From positions 62,001-126,000 of the forward strand of contig WNNJ02001261.1 in assembly GCA_012934845.2 (NCBI GenBank): a stretch of DNA of 64,000 bases, in the 5' to 3' direction. Below are positions 10,739 to 20,800 of this stretch, in pieces. This stretch comes from Pomphorhynchus laevis (lineage: Eukaryota; Acanthocephala; Palaeacanthocephala; Echinorhynchida; Pomphorhynchidae). The notes under the pieces are model-generated. The model searched no databases and was not told where the DNA came from. It saw only the letters and a list, made by a program, of their open reading frames with translations. The number at the start of each line of letters is the position of its first letter. Positions within the stretch are counted from its first letter, which is position 1. The position numbers and the translations under genes were made by a program.

Positions 10739-11043
10739 CAAAAGTTAATCAGATCAAAGGCTGAGTTAGTTATTATATATATTGCCAAAGCTTTCGCCGC
10801 GCTACGGCTTCGTCAGTGGCTCATTGCATATATTCTTTAAAGTCACCAAGACAATTTTTTAAAAAATTAAACATTAAAAAATTGTCTTGGTGAATTCAAC
10901 GAATATATACAAAGAGCCACTGACGAAGCCGTAACGGGGCGAAAAATTGGCAATATATATAATAACTAACTCTGCCTTTGATCTGATTAACTTTTGCATT
11001 TTAACAACATGAAGCTGTGAGATAAGCGGATATTTAATTCTAT
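10739..11043. mobile_element. Foldback insertion with hammerhead-like cores
   Basis: About 305 bp flanked by a 13-bp target duplication TAAATATAAATTG (10726-10738 and 11044-11056). It is a long imperfect palindrome, arms of roughly 110 bp around an A/T centre near 10868. Each arm carries, antisense to the other, CTGACGA followed by a GCC..GGC helix and GAAA. In the left arm (minus strand) GCCA before the core pairs with TGGC after GCTT, giving hammerhead stem I. The duplication length suggests retrotransposition rather than a cut-and-paste MITE. Confidence 0.65.
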
Positions 11044-11280
11044 TAAATATAAATTGTATAAAATCTTATATAATTATTTATTATTTTTCGTTTTTGATAT
11101 AAGTTATATTAAATATTATATAAAATTAATAAGTTATTTTTAATTATTTATTATTTATTTATTATTAAATTATTTTATTTTTATCTATCGTAATTTTTAA
11201 TTTATAAAAAATTAATATACTTGACTCAGTTACCTTATATGATTATCTTAATCTAGTAAGCAAGAAGCTCGCTTATCTGC
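11044..11280 (+). mobile_element. Second half of the interrupted Naiad pseudo-LTR
   Basis: Continues the pseudo-LTR broken at 10738 and ends near TTGACTCAGTTACC, a diverged form of the Naiad pseudo-LTR edge (ACTCAGTTAGCTGATT). Confidence 0.45.
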
Positions 11281-11454
11281 AAATTTTACTCAAAAGAGAA
11301 AATGGGTGAAATGTTGTGTGCATATGCTCCTAATATAATCTCTGAATACGCATACTTTTAATATCCAGTTGTATTTGAAGGTAAACATGTAGAGATTCCT
11401 TCCAAATACTGGGTATATTCAATAAATATTTTGTTAATGAGTGTAATGACATGA

Positions 11455-11730
11455 AAGCAAATGTTGAGAAATCAGATCAGATAACTGAGACTACATATTT
11501 TATACTATATATAAATAAAAATAAAAATAAATAGTAAATAATTATATAAGATTTTATACAATTTATATTTATATCAAGTTAAAATAAAAAATTGAAATTT
11601 AAAGTAAAATTCAAATTTTATGAATTGACTAATAAATAGACGATGTATAAGAATAAGGATAAGAGGTAATCAGAGGAACTGCAATGTTATCAGGTTTCGA
11701 CTTATTCCTCTACGGATTTTCTTATCTGAA
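11455..11730 (-). repeat. Naiad pseudo-LTR remnant
   Basis: Starts with AATCAGATCAGATAACTGAG and runs through ATGAATTGACTAATAAATAG to GCAATGTTATCAGGTTTCG. This is the same order of landmarks as 16905-17190. It is truncated in the conserved structured motif. Confidence 0.65.
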
Positions 11731-13724
11731 CGCATGTGACGTTGACTTATTTCAATTTTGTTCTAGTAAAAACATGCCAATAACCGACACTAACTTCGAA
11801 CATAATGAGATTTATCTATTACATGCCAAGGATCAATAATCGATTTTGCAATCGAATCATCTGATTCGTAATCTTACATTCCAAACACTTGTTTGAACAA
11901 AAAAGCTGAGTTAAAGCTGATCATTACGTTATAGTAGATAAAATTAGTAGGGAGAGCTTGCCAAAAGATGAGTAAGGCTAAAAGTTGTATGAAGGTAGTT
12001 CGGGGAAATTAGATTCATCTGTTAAGCAATATCTTACAGGAAACATTAGAGTGGAATATTCACGATTACATGAAGAGAATGAACGTTGTTCAACAGTTCA
12101 GTTGCCATCGCGATTATGAAAAGTTGTGCTTTGAAGGATATAGATGTTTGTAGTAGAGGGAACCTTTGAACTGCTTGGTTGAAAACAACAATGAGAGACA
12201 TTTAACTAAATAAGCTGACTTATAAAGTCACCTTGTTAGATAAATCAGTTGAGGAAGCCGACAAGTAATGAAAAGCAAAGAAAGATGCAGCCTTAGCAGC
12301 TACTGATGCTAGAAATGTAACCTAAGCAGAATTTGGTAAGCGCTTGATACTTAGCTTAAGTTAAACTCCTAGCATGTTTTAAAGTAGAATAAAGATACTT
12401 TTGATTGGAAATCAGAGAAAATTCAAACATTCTATTACACTAGTGGGTACTAGTGTAATAGTGTCAAGTACAATATACTTGACACTATATACCCATAAGT
12501 GTATAAACTGGAGGTATATATGGGTATACTTCATTATAATACGGAAGACATACAAGATTGTTTCAATAAAACGGTGGTAAAGAAATTCAGACCAACAAGG
12601 GATATCATCACCTTAGAATAGGTCATTGTGGTTGTTAACAAACTCTGCAATAGTAAATATGCGGAGGTTGTAAAATTCAGCCTGAAGTTTAGTCTATTGA
12701 CTTTAAAACTTGACGTGATTATTATGAATCGTCAACGTTGTATTAAAATGGGGCAAAATTCCTTGTCAGAGTACAAATCTATTAATACAAAGATAAATAT
12801 TATTTAAATAAATAAATTAAATAAAAGTTAATTTTAGTTACAAATATTAACTAGAAGTTATTTTTTAATGCTAAATTTATGCAGCCTAATATTTATAATC
12901 TAGATGCACACTATAAGACACAATCATTTTGGACATCTTAGATGCGTCAAGCTAAAAAGACTAGTTGTTGTAATGAGACAAATTAGGAATTTGAATTTAT
13001 AAGAGCCGAAAAATAACAAAAAATAATTTTAGCATGCTTCTGTCTTTATGATAAAAAAGTCTTATTAAAATATTTTAATGATGAATGCAAATCATTTGAA
13101 ATTTTAAAATAAATTGTACTCATTGTCTTCGTAGTGTTCTAATTAATTAAAAATCAAATGAAATTAAAAAATATTTGAACTTTTAAAAGTCAAAATATTT
13201 AAAACATTTTGAAATATTTAAAAGTCAAAATATTCTAAACATAAATACCTATCAATCAAAATATTTAGACAGTAAAATTTTATGTAAATCCTTTGAATTT
13301 TTTACTTGGTGTCACGTATTTCTCCAGTCACGTAAAAAACTAATAATCATCAAATTTTAAAATACTTATGTTCATCATCAACAATATTTCGAAATTCCAA
13401 TTATAATAGTAACTTAAAATTTGTAGGATGAATAAAGATAGTGATTGAAAATTTGATAATACTTGTACCATATTTTATGTTATAAGTCGTTAGTCGAAGG
13501 CTGTTTCGCAGGTCGAATTGAAAGAATCTTGACTAATTCAAATATTAATTCAAGACAGCCATTTCCATAACACCTTGTTAAAGAGTAACCATTCGTCGAT
13601 TTAAACGATATTATCCGGCAGCTCATTTTAATAGAATGTTAATTGTCGTAAAATACTGTAATTTTTTGATAACTTGCAAGATAATTGATATCGTAAAATA
13701 AAAATGAGTAACCACAAAGTCCGT
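11731..13724. other. Intronic stretch, no gene recognised; palindrome cluster
   Basis: No coding sequence or known repeat was found. The only structure is three consecutive inverted repeats at 12434-12528: ATTACACTAGT with its complement, TAGTGTCAAGTA with its complement, and TATACCCATA with its complement. Confidence 0.35.
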
Positions 13725-14185
13725 TTATTAAAATATTAGATCAGATAACTGAGTCTACGTATTTTGTGCTATATATAAATAAAAAAAATGATAAAAATTA
13801 TAAATAATAAATGATTATATAAAATTTTATACAATTTATATTTATATAACGATATAATTTATAATTAAAATTTAAAGTAAAAGTCAAATTTTATGAATTG
13901 ACTAATAAATAACAAACGATGTATTATAATAGGATAGGAGATCATAAGGAGAAACTGCTATGTTATCATGTTTCGGCCCCTATTCCTCGATCCAACACAG
14001 CGGCAAGCCAAATAAGCGCTAATGGCGTATTTCATCTTATCAAATTTTATTATCAAGTATCTTATTCTGATACAAATCATATTATTTATTATCAATCCAT
14101 AAATAATTTGTTTTCGAATAAAGAATATAGGTCATCAGAGGAATTGATGACCTATAAAACTTTAGCAAATCTTTCTGTAATTTAG
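13725..14185 (-). repeat. Naiad pseudo-LTR, diverged copy
   Basis: Carries the edge (GATCAGATAACTGAGTCTACG), the ATGAATTGACTAATAAATAAC block and the structured motif (CTGCTATGTTATCATG, GGCCCC, loop GCTAATG), then remnants of the RT C-terminus. The terminal hairpin here is AAATAAGC/GCGTATTT where other copies have AAATACAT/ATGTATTT, so both sides of the stem changed together. Confidence 0.7.
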
Positions 14186-14616
14186 AAGAAAGATCAACAA
14201 AAAACACAATACCATTTGTTTATTAACACTTGTAAAATTGTGCTTTGTTTTAGTTTTATATCTGCTTTCAAAAATGTTTGAAGCTTTATTTCTGTTGTTC
14301 GTAGATTATGCTGCTCCTAAATTTCAAATTTAATAAGTTGATCAAAATTATTGATTTTAAAATGAGTTAATTATTGATTTTAAAATTAATTAGTTAATTA
14401 TTGATTTTTAATTATTGATTTTAAATTATTGATTTTAAAATTTAATTTTAATTATTTATTTTATTCTAAACTAATTAAGAATTTGATAGATTTTGTAATA
14501 TTAGCATATTTATTGATTGAGTCAGCTAATTAACACTGATAAGATGTTTTTAAATTGGCAAAATCAGCTCATTAATACTGATAAAATATTTTTAAATATG
14601 TATTTATTGAACTTAC

Positions 14617-14824
14617 AAAATTTGACAACAACAGCCTCATTTTCAGCTATAATAGATTTAAATGTGTCATCATTAATCATTACTACGTCATCTGAATAGT
14701 GAATTCCACTAGAATACGCCAAATCTGAAGTGAACAGTAGACAGCAAATCGCGAACACAATAGGCAGCGAACATAAACATTTCACAAGAAGGCATAAAGG
14801 TCGTTTAGTAGTTTGAATGTGCAT
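14617..14824 (-). CDS. Protein disulfide isomerase-like gene, exon 1
   Basis: A 208-nt first coding exon from the ATG at 14824 to a GTAAGT donor at 14616-14611. It encodes 69 residues: a basic start, a hydrophobic stretch at about residues 13-32 (LVKCLCSLPIVFAICCLLF) that reads as an ER signal peptide, then VVMINDDTFKSIIAENEAVV, the first strand and helix of a thioredoxin fold. It ends in phase 1 and joins exon 2 to give VVVKFFAPWC. The join restores a canonical motif across a 7.6 kb intron, which makes the gene model strong. Which PDI subfamily this is cannot be told from one domain. Confidence 0.82.
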
Positions 14825-15045
14825 CTAAAATGATACGAACATTTAGTTTGAAATACTTGGCTGCTAATTACTAACTACTTACAATTACAGATTATACATT
14901 ACAAATGCAGATTACAGAAGTAAAATTTTTCTTGATTACAAACATCTTACACCTGCAAAAAAGACTAAATTTTCATATTTTGATTGATTACATCTAATAA
15001 CACATTGCCGTCGACAACATATTACCGTCGGAAACCCCTTGGCGA

Positions 15046-16846
15046 ATGGAAGGAGCAAATCTTGGTATTTGCCCGCATTGTAACAGGCCAATTGCACTTA
15101 CAAAATTCGGAAATGTACGTTTTCACAAGAGTTTTAAGGTTCGGTGCCTGCACTAGCTTCGCTTCGATTGTTGATTACACACCCAAAATTTCCTCTAATG
15201 TCAAACTTACAGCCGAACGTCAAACCTACAAAGGATCTGAAATGGCTTCGACCAATGACGTTACCCACAATTTGAACGCATATGAAACGCTTCACCGTAT
15301 TTGGGCATCATCTACGCTGACAGTAAGACGAATCCCTTGGAGTTTACAAAAAAAAGCAGCTCGCATTTTTACCAATCTTATTGAGGAGGCACTAGAGCAT
15401 AAATCGCCATATAGCTGAACTAGTCTTTTGGGGTTCGCAAAAGTGTGCCTATCAGCTCATTCAGGTGATCACCGAAATGTACGAAAACATATAGAGAATG
15501 CACTAAAGTCAGCCGAAAACAGGCACTTTGACACTTCCTTTCTCACGCATGTTTGTGCTCAACAAACGACCCGACATAAACACGACAAATCAAAGACAAT
15601 AACAATCGAACTTGTGCGACAGGGAAACTATGGCAAGGCGATAAAACGAATATCTTCGTCACGGCTGGCGCCGTTCACAGAACAGACACACCGTAAGCTC
15701 ACAGATTTGCACCCACCCAGGTAAAGGTATTATAACCTCAATCCCAACGGCAGAACACGGTATTGTCATCGATTCGAATACCGTTCGTGATTCAATTTTC
15801 TCATTCCCATCTGCATCGTCACCAGGTTGTCTGGGTTTAAGAGCCGAACACCTACAAGACATGATCACAGCGGACCAGTCTGGAAAACTTCTAAGCCGCC
15901 TGACACATCTGATAAATTATATGACAGCCGGTGACTTTCCTGTAGATATATCTCGATATTTTGCGGGTGTAGATCTTATCGCTATAGAAAAACCAAATGG
16001 AGGTATACGCCCAATAGCGGCAGGAGAATTGTCACGGAGGGTGCGCAAAGTGTATTTGCACAAAGATGCGCGATAAGTTCACTCAAATATTTCAACCACA
16101 ACAGGTCGGTGTTGCGGTGGCAAATGGCGCAGATTTGATAATTCACCGGGTTCGACGATTGCACGGACAGATGTACACCTCGGAAAATTGGGTATGGGCG
16201 AAAGTAGATGTTTCGAACGCTTTTAATACAGTTAACAGGCAATGCTTTATTGACGCAGTCGACATTGAAGCACCTTCTATCGGACAGTGGATCAAATGGT
16301 GCTACTCGCAACCATCAAAATTACGATTTGGAGCAGCAAAAAGCCTGACGACAATTTTACTCTCCAACCGTTTTGGGATGACCATTTGGTTCGCAGGAGT
16401 TTGTAGACGCATATTCTCATAAATAGTTGCTTACCAAACCTAGTAAATGACGCAGAGCTTGTCGCGTAGCTACCGGACGCTCATGTGGCTTACCTGCTAT
16501 TGCGCCACTGTGCTTCCGCTCAACGAATAGCATTCCTAATGAGGAATGTAGATCCAGCAAGCACCGAACTTTTCTGTAAGCAGTTTGATAATGCTGTGAT
16601 ACGGGCGATGGAAATCATCGCTTCAATACAGCTGTCAGCACGAACGCGATCACAAGTTGAGCTCCCACTAAAAATGGGCAGTCTGAGCCTTAGAAGTACA
16701 AACAAACACAGAGCAGCAGCCATGGCAGCTAGCGTCAGCACAGTTACCGCGTTTGTGAACCAAGATCCAAATACATTTCCGGGCTTTGTAAACGCGAATG
16801 AAATAATCGCGCTAAACGGAGCAGAAGTGGAACAACAGGTATAAAG
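15046..16846 (+). mobile_element. REL LINE family 1, broken copy without 3' end
   Basis: Homologous along its length to the 48-51 kb element. It starts with an N-terminal zinc finger (GICPHCNRPIALTKFG), then RRIPWSLQKKAARI, LVRQGNYGKAIKRISSSRL, IEKPNGGIRPIAAGE and the first RT palm strand (KVDVSNAFNTVNR). An internal deletion near 16420 removes the catalytic YLDD region and joins to DAHVAYLLLRHCAS of the thumb. There are several frameshifts. It ends at about 16846, before the endonuclease, where Naiad sequence begins, so any captured 3' cargo is lost. Confidence 0.8.
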
Positions 16847-16903
16847 GTTGAATCAGATAATAACACTATACATGTATTATATTGGAATCCAAAATTACAT
16901 AAA
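16840..16903 (+). mobile_element. 60-bp Naiad RT fragment, plus orientation
   Basis: Encodes GIKVESDNNTIHVLYWNPKL, matching GIKVELDNKTIPILYWNPKL of the Naiad RT, on the strand opposite to the adjoining complete unit. It is an example of the inverted fragment that PLEs often carry at their ends. Confidence 0.7.
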
Positions 16904-16904
16904 T

Positions 16905-17277
16905 TAAATCAGCTAACTGAGTCTACGTATTTAATATAATTATAAAATAAACAAAACATAATAATGCTAAATCAAAATTTAATAATTAAATAATAAAATT
17001 AATAATTGTTTTTAGATTTTCTATAATTTAAATCAAGTTAAAAAATAAAAATAAAAATAAAAAATAAAATTTAAAATAAACGTCATTTTTATGAATTGAC
17101 TAATAAATAACAGACGTTGTATCATAATAAGAATTAGAGGTCATCAGGAGGAACTGCTATGCTATCAGGTTTCGGCCCCTAACTCCTCTACCCAACATAG
17201 CAGCGGGGCCAAATACATGCTAATGATGTATTTCCTCTGAAATAACTATCTAGTATCTTATTCTAATGCAAAGTATA
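16905..17277 (-). repeat. Naiad pseudo-LTR, copy 1
   Basis: Begins AAATCAGCTAACTGAGTC and includes the conserved structured motif at about 17135-17240: CTGCTATG (pairs with CATAGCAG), GGCCCC (pairs with GGGGCC, forming a pseudoknot) and the hairpin AAATACAT/ATGTATTT with loop GCTAATG. Nearly identical blocks occur at 20425-20800, 23976-24349 and 42752-43095. Confidence 0.88.
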
Positions 17278-18954
17278 TTATTTATTATCCATCCATAAAA
17301 ATTTGCCACTTAAGAGTTTAAATTTATTCTTTATATTATTGTGTTGATTTATATATTTTACTATTTTCTGCTTGATGTTATTTTTATAGTAACCTAGTTT
17401 AAAATATGTATCTATTAAATTATTTAAATGATTTTGAAGAAAGCCAATATCATTACATATTGTTGCAATTCTTAAAATTTCATTATTTAATGTATTATAT
17501 TTTATATTATATGGTATGCATGAATGCTCATGCAAAAATATGTTTCTTGTAAATTTAAATATGTCATCTTTACGATATAAATTAATAGTAGTTTTAGTTA
17601 ATGTTAATTTAATGTTCATATCTAGATATACACCTTTTTTATCATTAATATTGGTTTTGTTAAGAATAAGGCTTTCTGGATAAATGTGCTCACTAATTGA
17701 ATAAAAATTATTAGAATTAAATACACATATATCATCAATGTATCGAAACATATATTTCATATATTTATATTGTTTAGATTTAGTTTTTACACAGTTATGA
17801 ACAAATTCATATTCTATAAAGCTTAAAAACAAGTCAGCTATAATTGGGCTACTATTACCACCCATTGGAACACCTTTTACTTGTCTAAATATAGATGTCC
17901 CTACTTTTAAATAATTTTGATTTATCAAAATATTTAAGGATTCTATTAATTCAATTTTATCCATATATTTATATTTATTTGATGGTTTAATTTTTGTTAG
18001 ATAGGCGTTATAATTATTATAACATATATATGTATATCTTTTTCCGAATATAAGATTAATTAATTTTACTAACGCTTCTTTAATATCTACTAAATCTAGA
18101 TTTGTATAAAGCGTACTAAAATCGTATGTATTTATATTTTGAAAATTTATTCCTTTTGTCTGTTCTAAAAATTCTTTTGTAGAATTAATACTGAAATAGT
18201 GTTTTATACCAGTATTAATTTCGATTACCTTGCAATATTTTTTAAAATGTGCTTTAATTACTTTAAGTATTTTATTCATATAGACAGAAAGTGGTTTTAA
18301 TGTACATTTAAACGCACTACATATGAACCTAGGTTTTATTGGATTTTTATGTAATTTTGGATTCCAATATAATATAGGTATAGTTTTATTATCTAATTCA
18401 ACCTTTATACCCTTTTTATCCATTATAGAACAGTGACTTGTAATAATTGTTTCTAAACTCAACTCACTACGTTCATATGTTGGATTTACATTTAAATCAT
18501 TAGAATTAACCTCTTTCATTAGTATATCATAATAAAGCTTTTTGCATATGAAGACAAAGTTATTACTAGCTTTATCAATAGTTGTTATTATATAGTTATC
18601 CTTTAATTTAGTAAGTTCTTTATACATATCTTTATTAATTTTATCTTTCCTTTTATAATTGTTTGTTATTTTCATTTTATTTTTAATTTTATCAAATATA
18701 TAATCTTTCCAAATTTTTATCTTAGATATATTCGAGCTTTCACTATTAATCAGCTTACTAAAGTAATCATTTAAGTTATTATATAACGAACTGTAAATTT
18801 TATTTTTGTCGTTGTTGTTATTTAATCTATATTTATACCCTTTTGATAGCAGCTTTCTTAATTCACAATTTTCAATTAATTCTAGATTATGGGTACATAT
18901 ATGTTCATTTATTTTATCAAAACTAAGACTTTTACAATTGCATTCTGTTTCCAT
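17278..18954 (-). CDS. Naiad PLE reverse transcriptase (unit 1)
   Basis: A 558-residue frame. It opens with the CxC motif (TECNCK, Cys5 and Cys7) that links endonuclease and RT in Naiad-type PLEs. The RT follows: TIDKASNNFVF (125-135), YWNPKLHKNPIKPRF (196-210), motif A YDFSTLYTNL (Asp278), GVPMGGNSSP (361-370) and RYIDD (Asp407, Asp408). The product is very rich in Asn, Lys and Ile. The frame stays open upstream past the first Met, towards the endonuclease frame, from which it is separated by one frameshift near 19350. The RT copies element RNA at a nicked target. All catalytic residues are present, so this is a recent copy. Confidence 0.88.
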   Translation of the reverse strand: METECNCKSLSFDKINEHICTHNLELIENCELRKLLSKGYKYRLNNNNDKNKIYSSLYNNLNDYFSKLINSESSNISKIKIWKDYIFDKIKNKMKITNNYKRKDKINKDMYKELTKLKDNYIITTIDKASNNFVFICKKLYYDILMKEVNSNDLNVNPTYERSELSLETIITSHCSIMDKKGIKVELDNKTIPILYWNPKLHKNPIKPRFICSAFKCTLKPLSVYMNKILKVIKAHFKKYCKVIEINTGIKHYFSINSTKEFLEQTKGINFQNINTYDFSTLYTNLDLVDIKEALVKLINLIFGKRYTYICYNNYNAYLTKIKPSNKYKYMDKIELIESLNILINQNYLKVGTSIFRQVKGVPMGGNSSPIIADLFLSFIEYEFVHNCVKTKSKQYKYMKYMFRYIDDICVFNSNNFYSISEHIYPESLILNKTNINDKKGVYLDMNIKLTLTKTTINLYRKDDIFKFTRNIFLHEHSCIPYNIKYNTLNNEILRIATICNDIGFLQNHLNNLIDTYFKLGYYKNNIKQKIVKYINQHNNIKNKFKLLSGKFLWMDNK

Positions 18955-19339
18955 TATGTTTCTAATATTATCGTTACATATTGATTTTAATTCTTTATTA
19001 TAATTACAAATTTTTCGTCCTAATGGTGGTAGGAGTTTATACCTTATTTTAGGAATATATTTACTTAAATCTGACCCTATTATTTCTTTACTTTTAGAAT
19101 TATTTAAAAGTCCGGCTATATTTATGTTATCTATACATTTATTAATGAAGTTTATGGTTAATGTATATTTTCTATTGTTATTATTTACATTTATTGTACG
19201 ATTATAGTATTTTGTATTACAATAACTGTCTATTATACAACTTAGCCTATCATAGTCGTTAATTAATTTTTGATTTATTGAACATATGATATCTTTAGAA
19301 AAACTTCTTATATTTACATAAAGATCTTTTAGCTTATTA

Positions 19340-19993
19340 TCACTTAAAAAGTTGTTTTAATATTTCTAATTGTTCATTTATATACATATCTTTTTTAATA
19401 TTTTTAACTCTATTTTTCCTATTCCTTTTATCACCATGACTTCTTGGTTTGCGTTTAACCGGATTATTATAATATAGTTGTTTATTATGTATTATACTAC
19501 TTCTGCCAATTCCTTGTACCACGTCATTCAATCCTAATGGGTACATGGAATTAAGCGTTTTAATCCAAAAATCTTCTTTTTCTAATAGTTTTTGATTTAA
19601 TATTGAAATGTTTTCTTCGATAATATGTTCTAAAATAAATAATTTACAGTTTTTAATATCATGTCCTATTAATCTCATATGTTTATGAAATATAGTTTGA
19701 CTATTATGCTGTATATTATATATGTGTTGCCTAAACCTAGTTTTTAACATTTGATATGTTTTTCCTATATATTGCAATCCACATGTGCATTGTATTAGAT
19801 ACACTACACCTGCGGTATTGCAGTTACAATTATTATTAATATTTAATGAAAAACATTTGTTTGTCGTATTACTTACGATACAATTATTATTATTTATAAC
19901 ATCACAAACTATACAATTTTTTCTGTTACATTTAAAAGATCTAAAATTGAAATCATTAGTACTTACGTATTTTTCCAATATTGTTGAGTACAT
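19340..19993 (-). CDS. Naiad PLE N-terminal GIY-YIG endonuclease (unit 1)
   Basis: A 217-residue frame upstream of the RT on the same strand. A CxxC-type zinc-binding start (NCIVC, 26-30) precedes the GIY-YIG core: VVYLIQC (63-69), LQYIGKT (73-79), RFRQH (Arg86), histidines at 103-111 and a catalytic-type Glu near 140 (LLEKEDFW). In canonical PLEs this domain is C-terminal to the RT, as at 57.4-59 kb. Here it is N-terminal, which defines the Naiad group. The enzyme nicks target DNA to prime reverse transcription. One frameshift near its end separates it from the RT frame. Confidence 0.88.
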   Translation of the reverse strand: MYSTILEKYVSTNDFNFRSFKCNRKNCIVCDVINNNNCIVSNTTNKCFSLNINNNCNCNTAGVVYLIQCTCGLQYIGKTYQMLKTRFRQHIYNIQHNSQTIFHKHMRLIGHDIKNCKLFILEHIIEENISILNQKLLEKEDFWIKTLNSMYPLGLNDVVQGIGRSSIIHNKQLYYNNPVKRKPRSHGDKRNRKNRVKNIKKDMYINEQLEILKQLFK

Positions 19994-20424
19994 GTAACTT
20001 TTAAGTCATAATTTTTAACGTTGCTTTTTCGGTGTCGCCACCTAGTTTAGTTGACTCAGACTAAACTTACAACGGGCCATCCAGCAGCATCTGACAGGGG
20101 CTGCCCTGCTTAAGGCGGTTGCAGGCTGGAACAAGATCTATAAAGATCTACCACCTTCACTCCACGCGCTACGCGACCTAGCTATTGGCCATTACCTGGT
20201 CTCTTAAACGTGATCACGTGAAGCAGTTTACATTTTAAAGTGTAAACACCTTGGGATGCAAACTTCTCCCTTTTTTAAGAATTAATAATTCATGCTTGTT
20301 TGAAAATAAGAAAAAATAATAGTAAAGTCGTAACCAATAATACATAGTTTCAGTATTTCTGACAGAGGTCATATTACCGGGAAAACAAAGTCCACAGGTC
20401 AATAATAACATGTCAGTAGAACAA
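19994..20424 (-). other. Naiad 5' region with conserved LINE-like tail
   Basis: Non-coding for the Naiad, yet on the plus strand it encodes NLQRAIQQHLTGAALLKAV followed by AGWNKIYKDLPPSLHALRD and a stop, which resembles the C-terminus of a LINE ORF2. The same block occurs in unit 2 (23620-23920), so it travels with the element. Confidence 0.5.
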
Positions 20425-20560
20425 ATTAAATCAGCTAACTGAGTCTACGTATTTAATATAATTATAAAATAAACAAAACATAATAATGCTAAATCAAAAT
20501 TTAATAATTAAATAATAAAATTAATAATTGTTTTTAGATTTTCTATAATTTAAATCAAGT

Positions 20561-20591
<31 letters not shown>

Positions 20592-20800
20592 ATTTAAAAT
20601 AAACGTCATTTTTATGAATTGACTAATAAATAACAGACGTTGTATCAGAATAAGAATTAGAGGTCATCAGGAGGAACTGCTATGCTATCAGGTTTCGGCC
20701 CCTAACTCCTCTACCCAACATAGCAGCGGGGCCAAATACATGCTAATGATGTATTTCCTCTGAAATAACTATCTAGTATCTTATTCTAATGCAAAGTATA
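20425..20800 (-). repeat. Naiad pseudo-LTR, copy 2
   Basis: Direct repeat of 16905-17277, about 3.52 kb downstream, with the structured motif intact. It separates tandem Naiad units 1 and 2. Confidence 0.88.

Larger units (their letters stand above)
7041..14616 (-). other. Large first intron of the PDI-like gene
   Basis: About 7.6 kb between the exon 1 donor (GTAAGT, read 14616-14611) and the exon 2 acceptor. It holds remnants of at least two PLE families, an AP-endonuclease LINE, a 305-bp foldback insertion and stretches with no recognisable content (for example 7041-7380 and 11730-13724). Confidence 0.7.

Noticed and set aside
17135-17250. Hammerhead, HDV or twister ribozyme in the Naiad pseudo-LTR
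   Set aside because: CTGATGA is not conserved in all copies and has no GAAA partner; the HDV layout would lack helices P3 and P4; the conserved twister bases are absent. Kept only as an unassigned pseudoknot.
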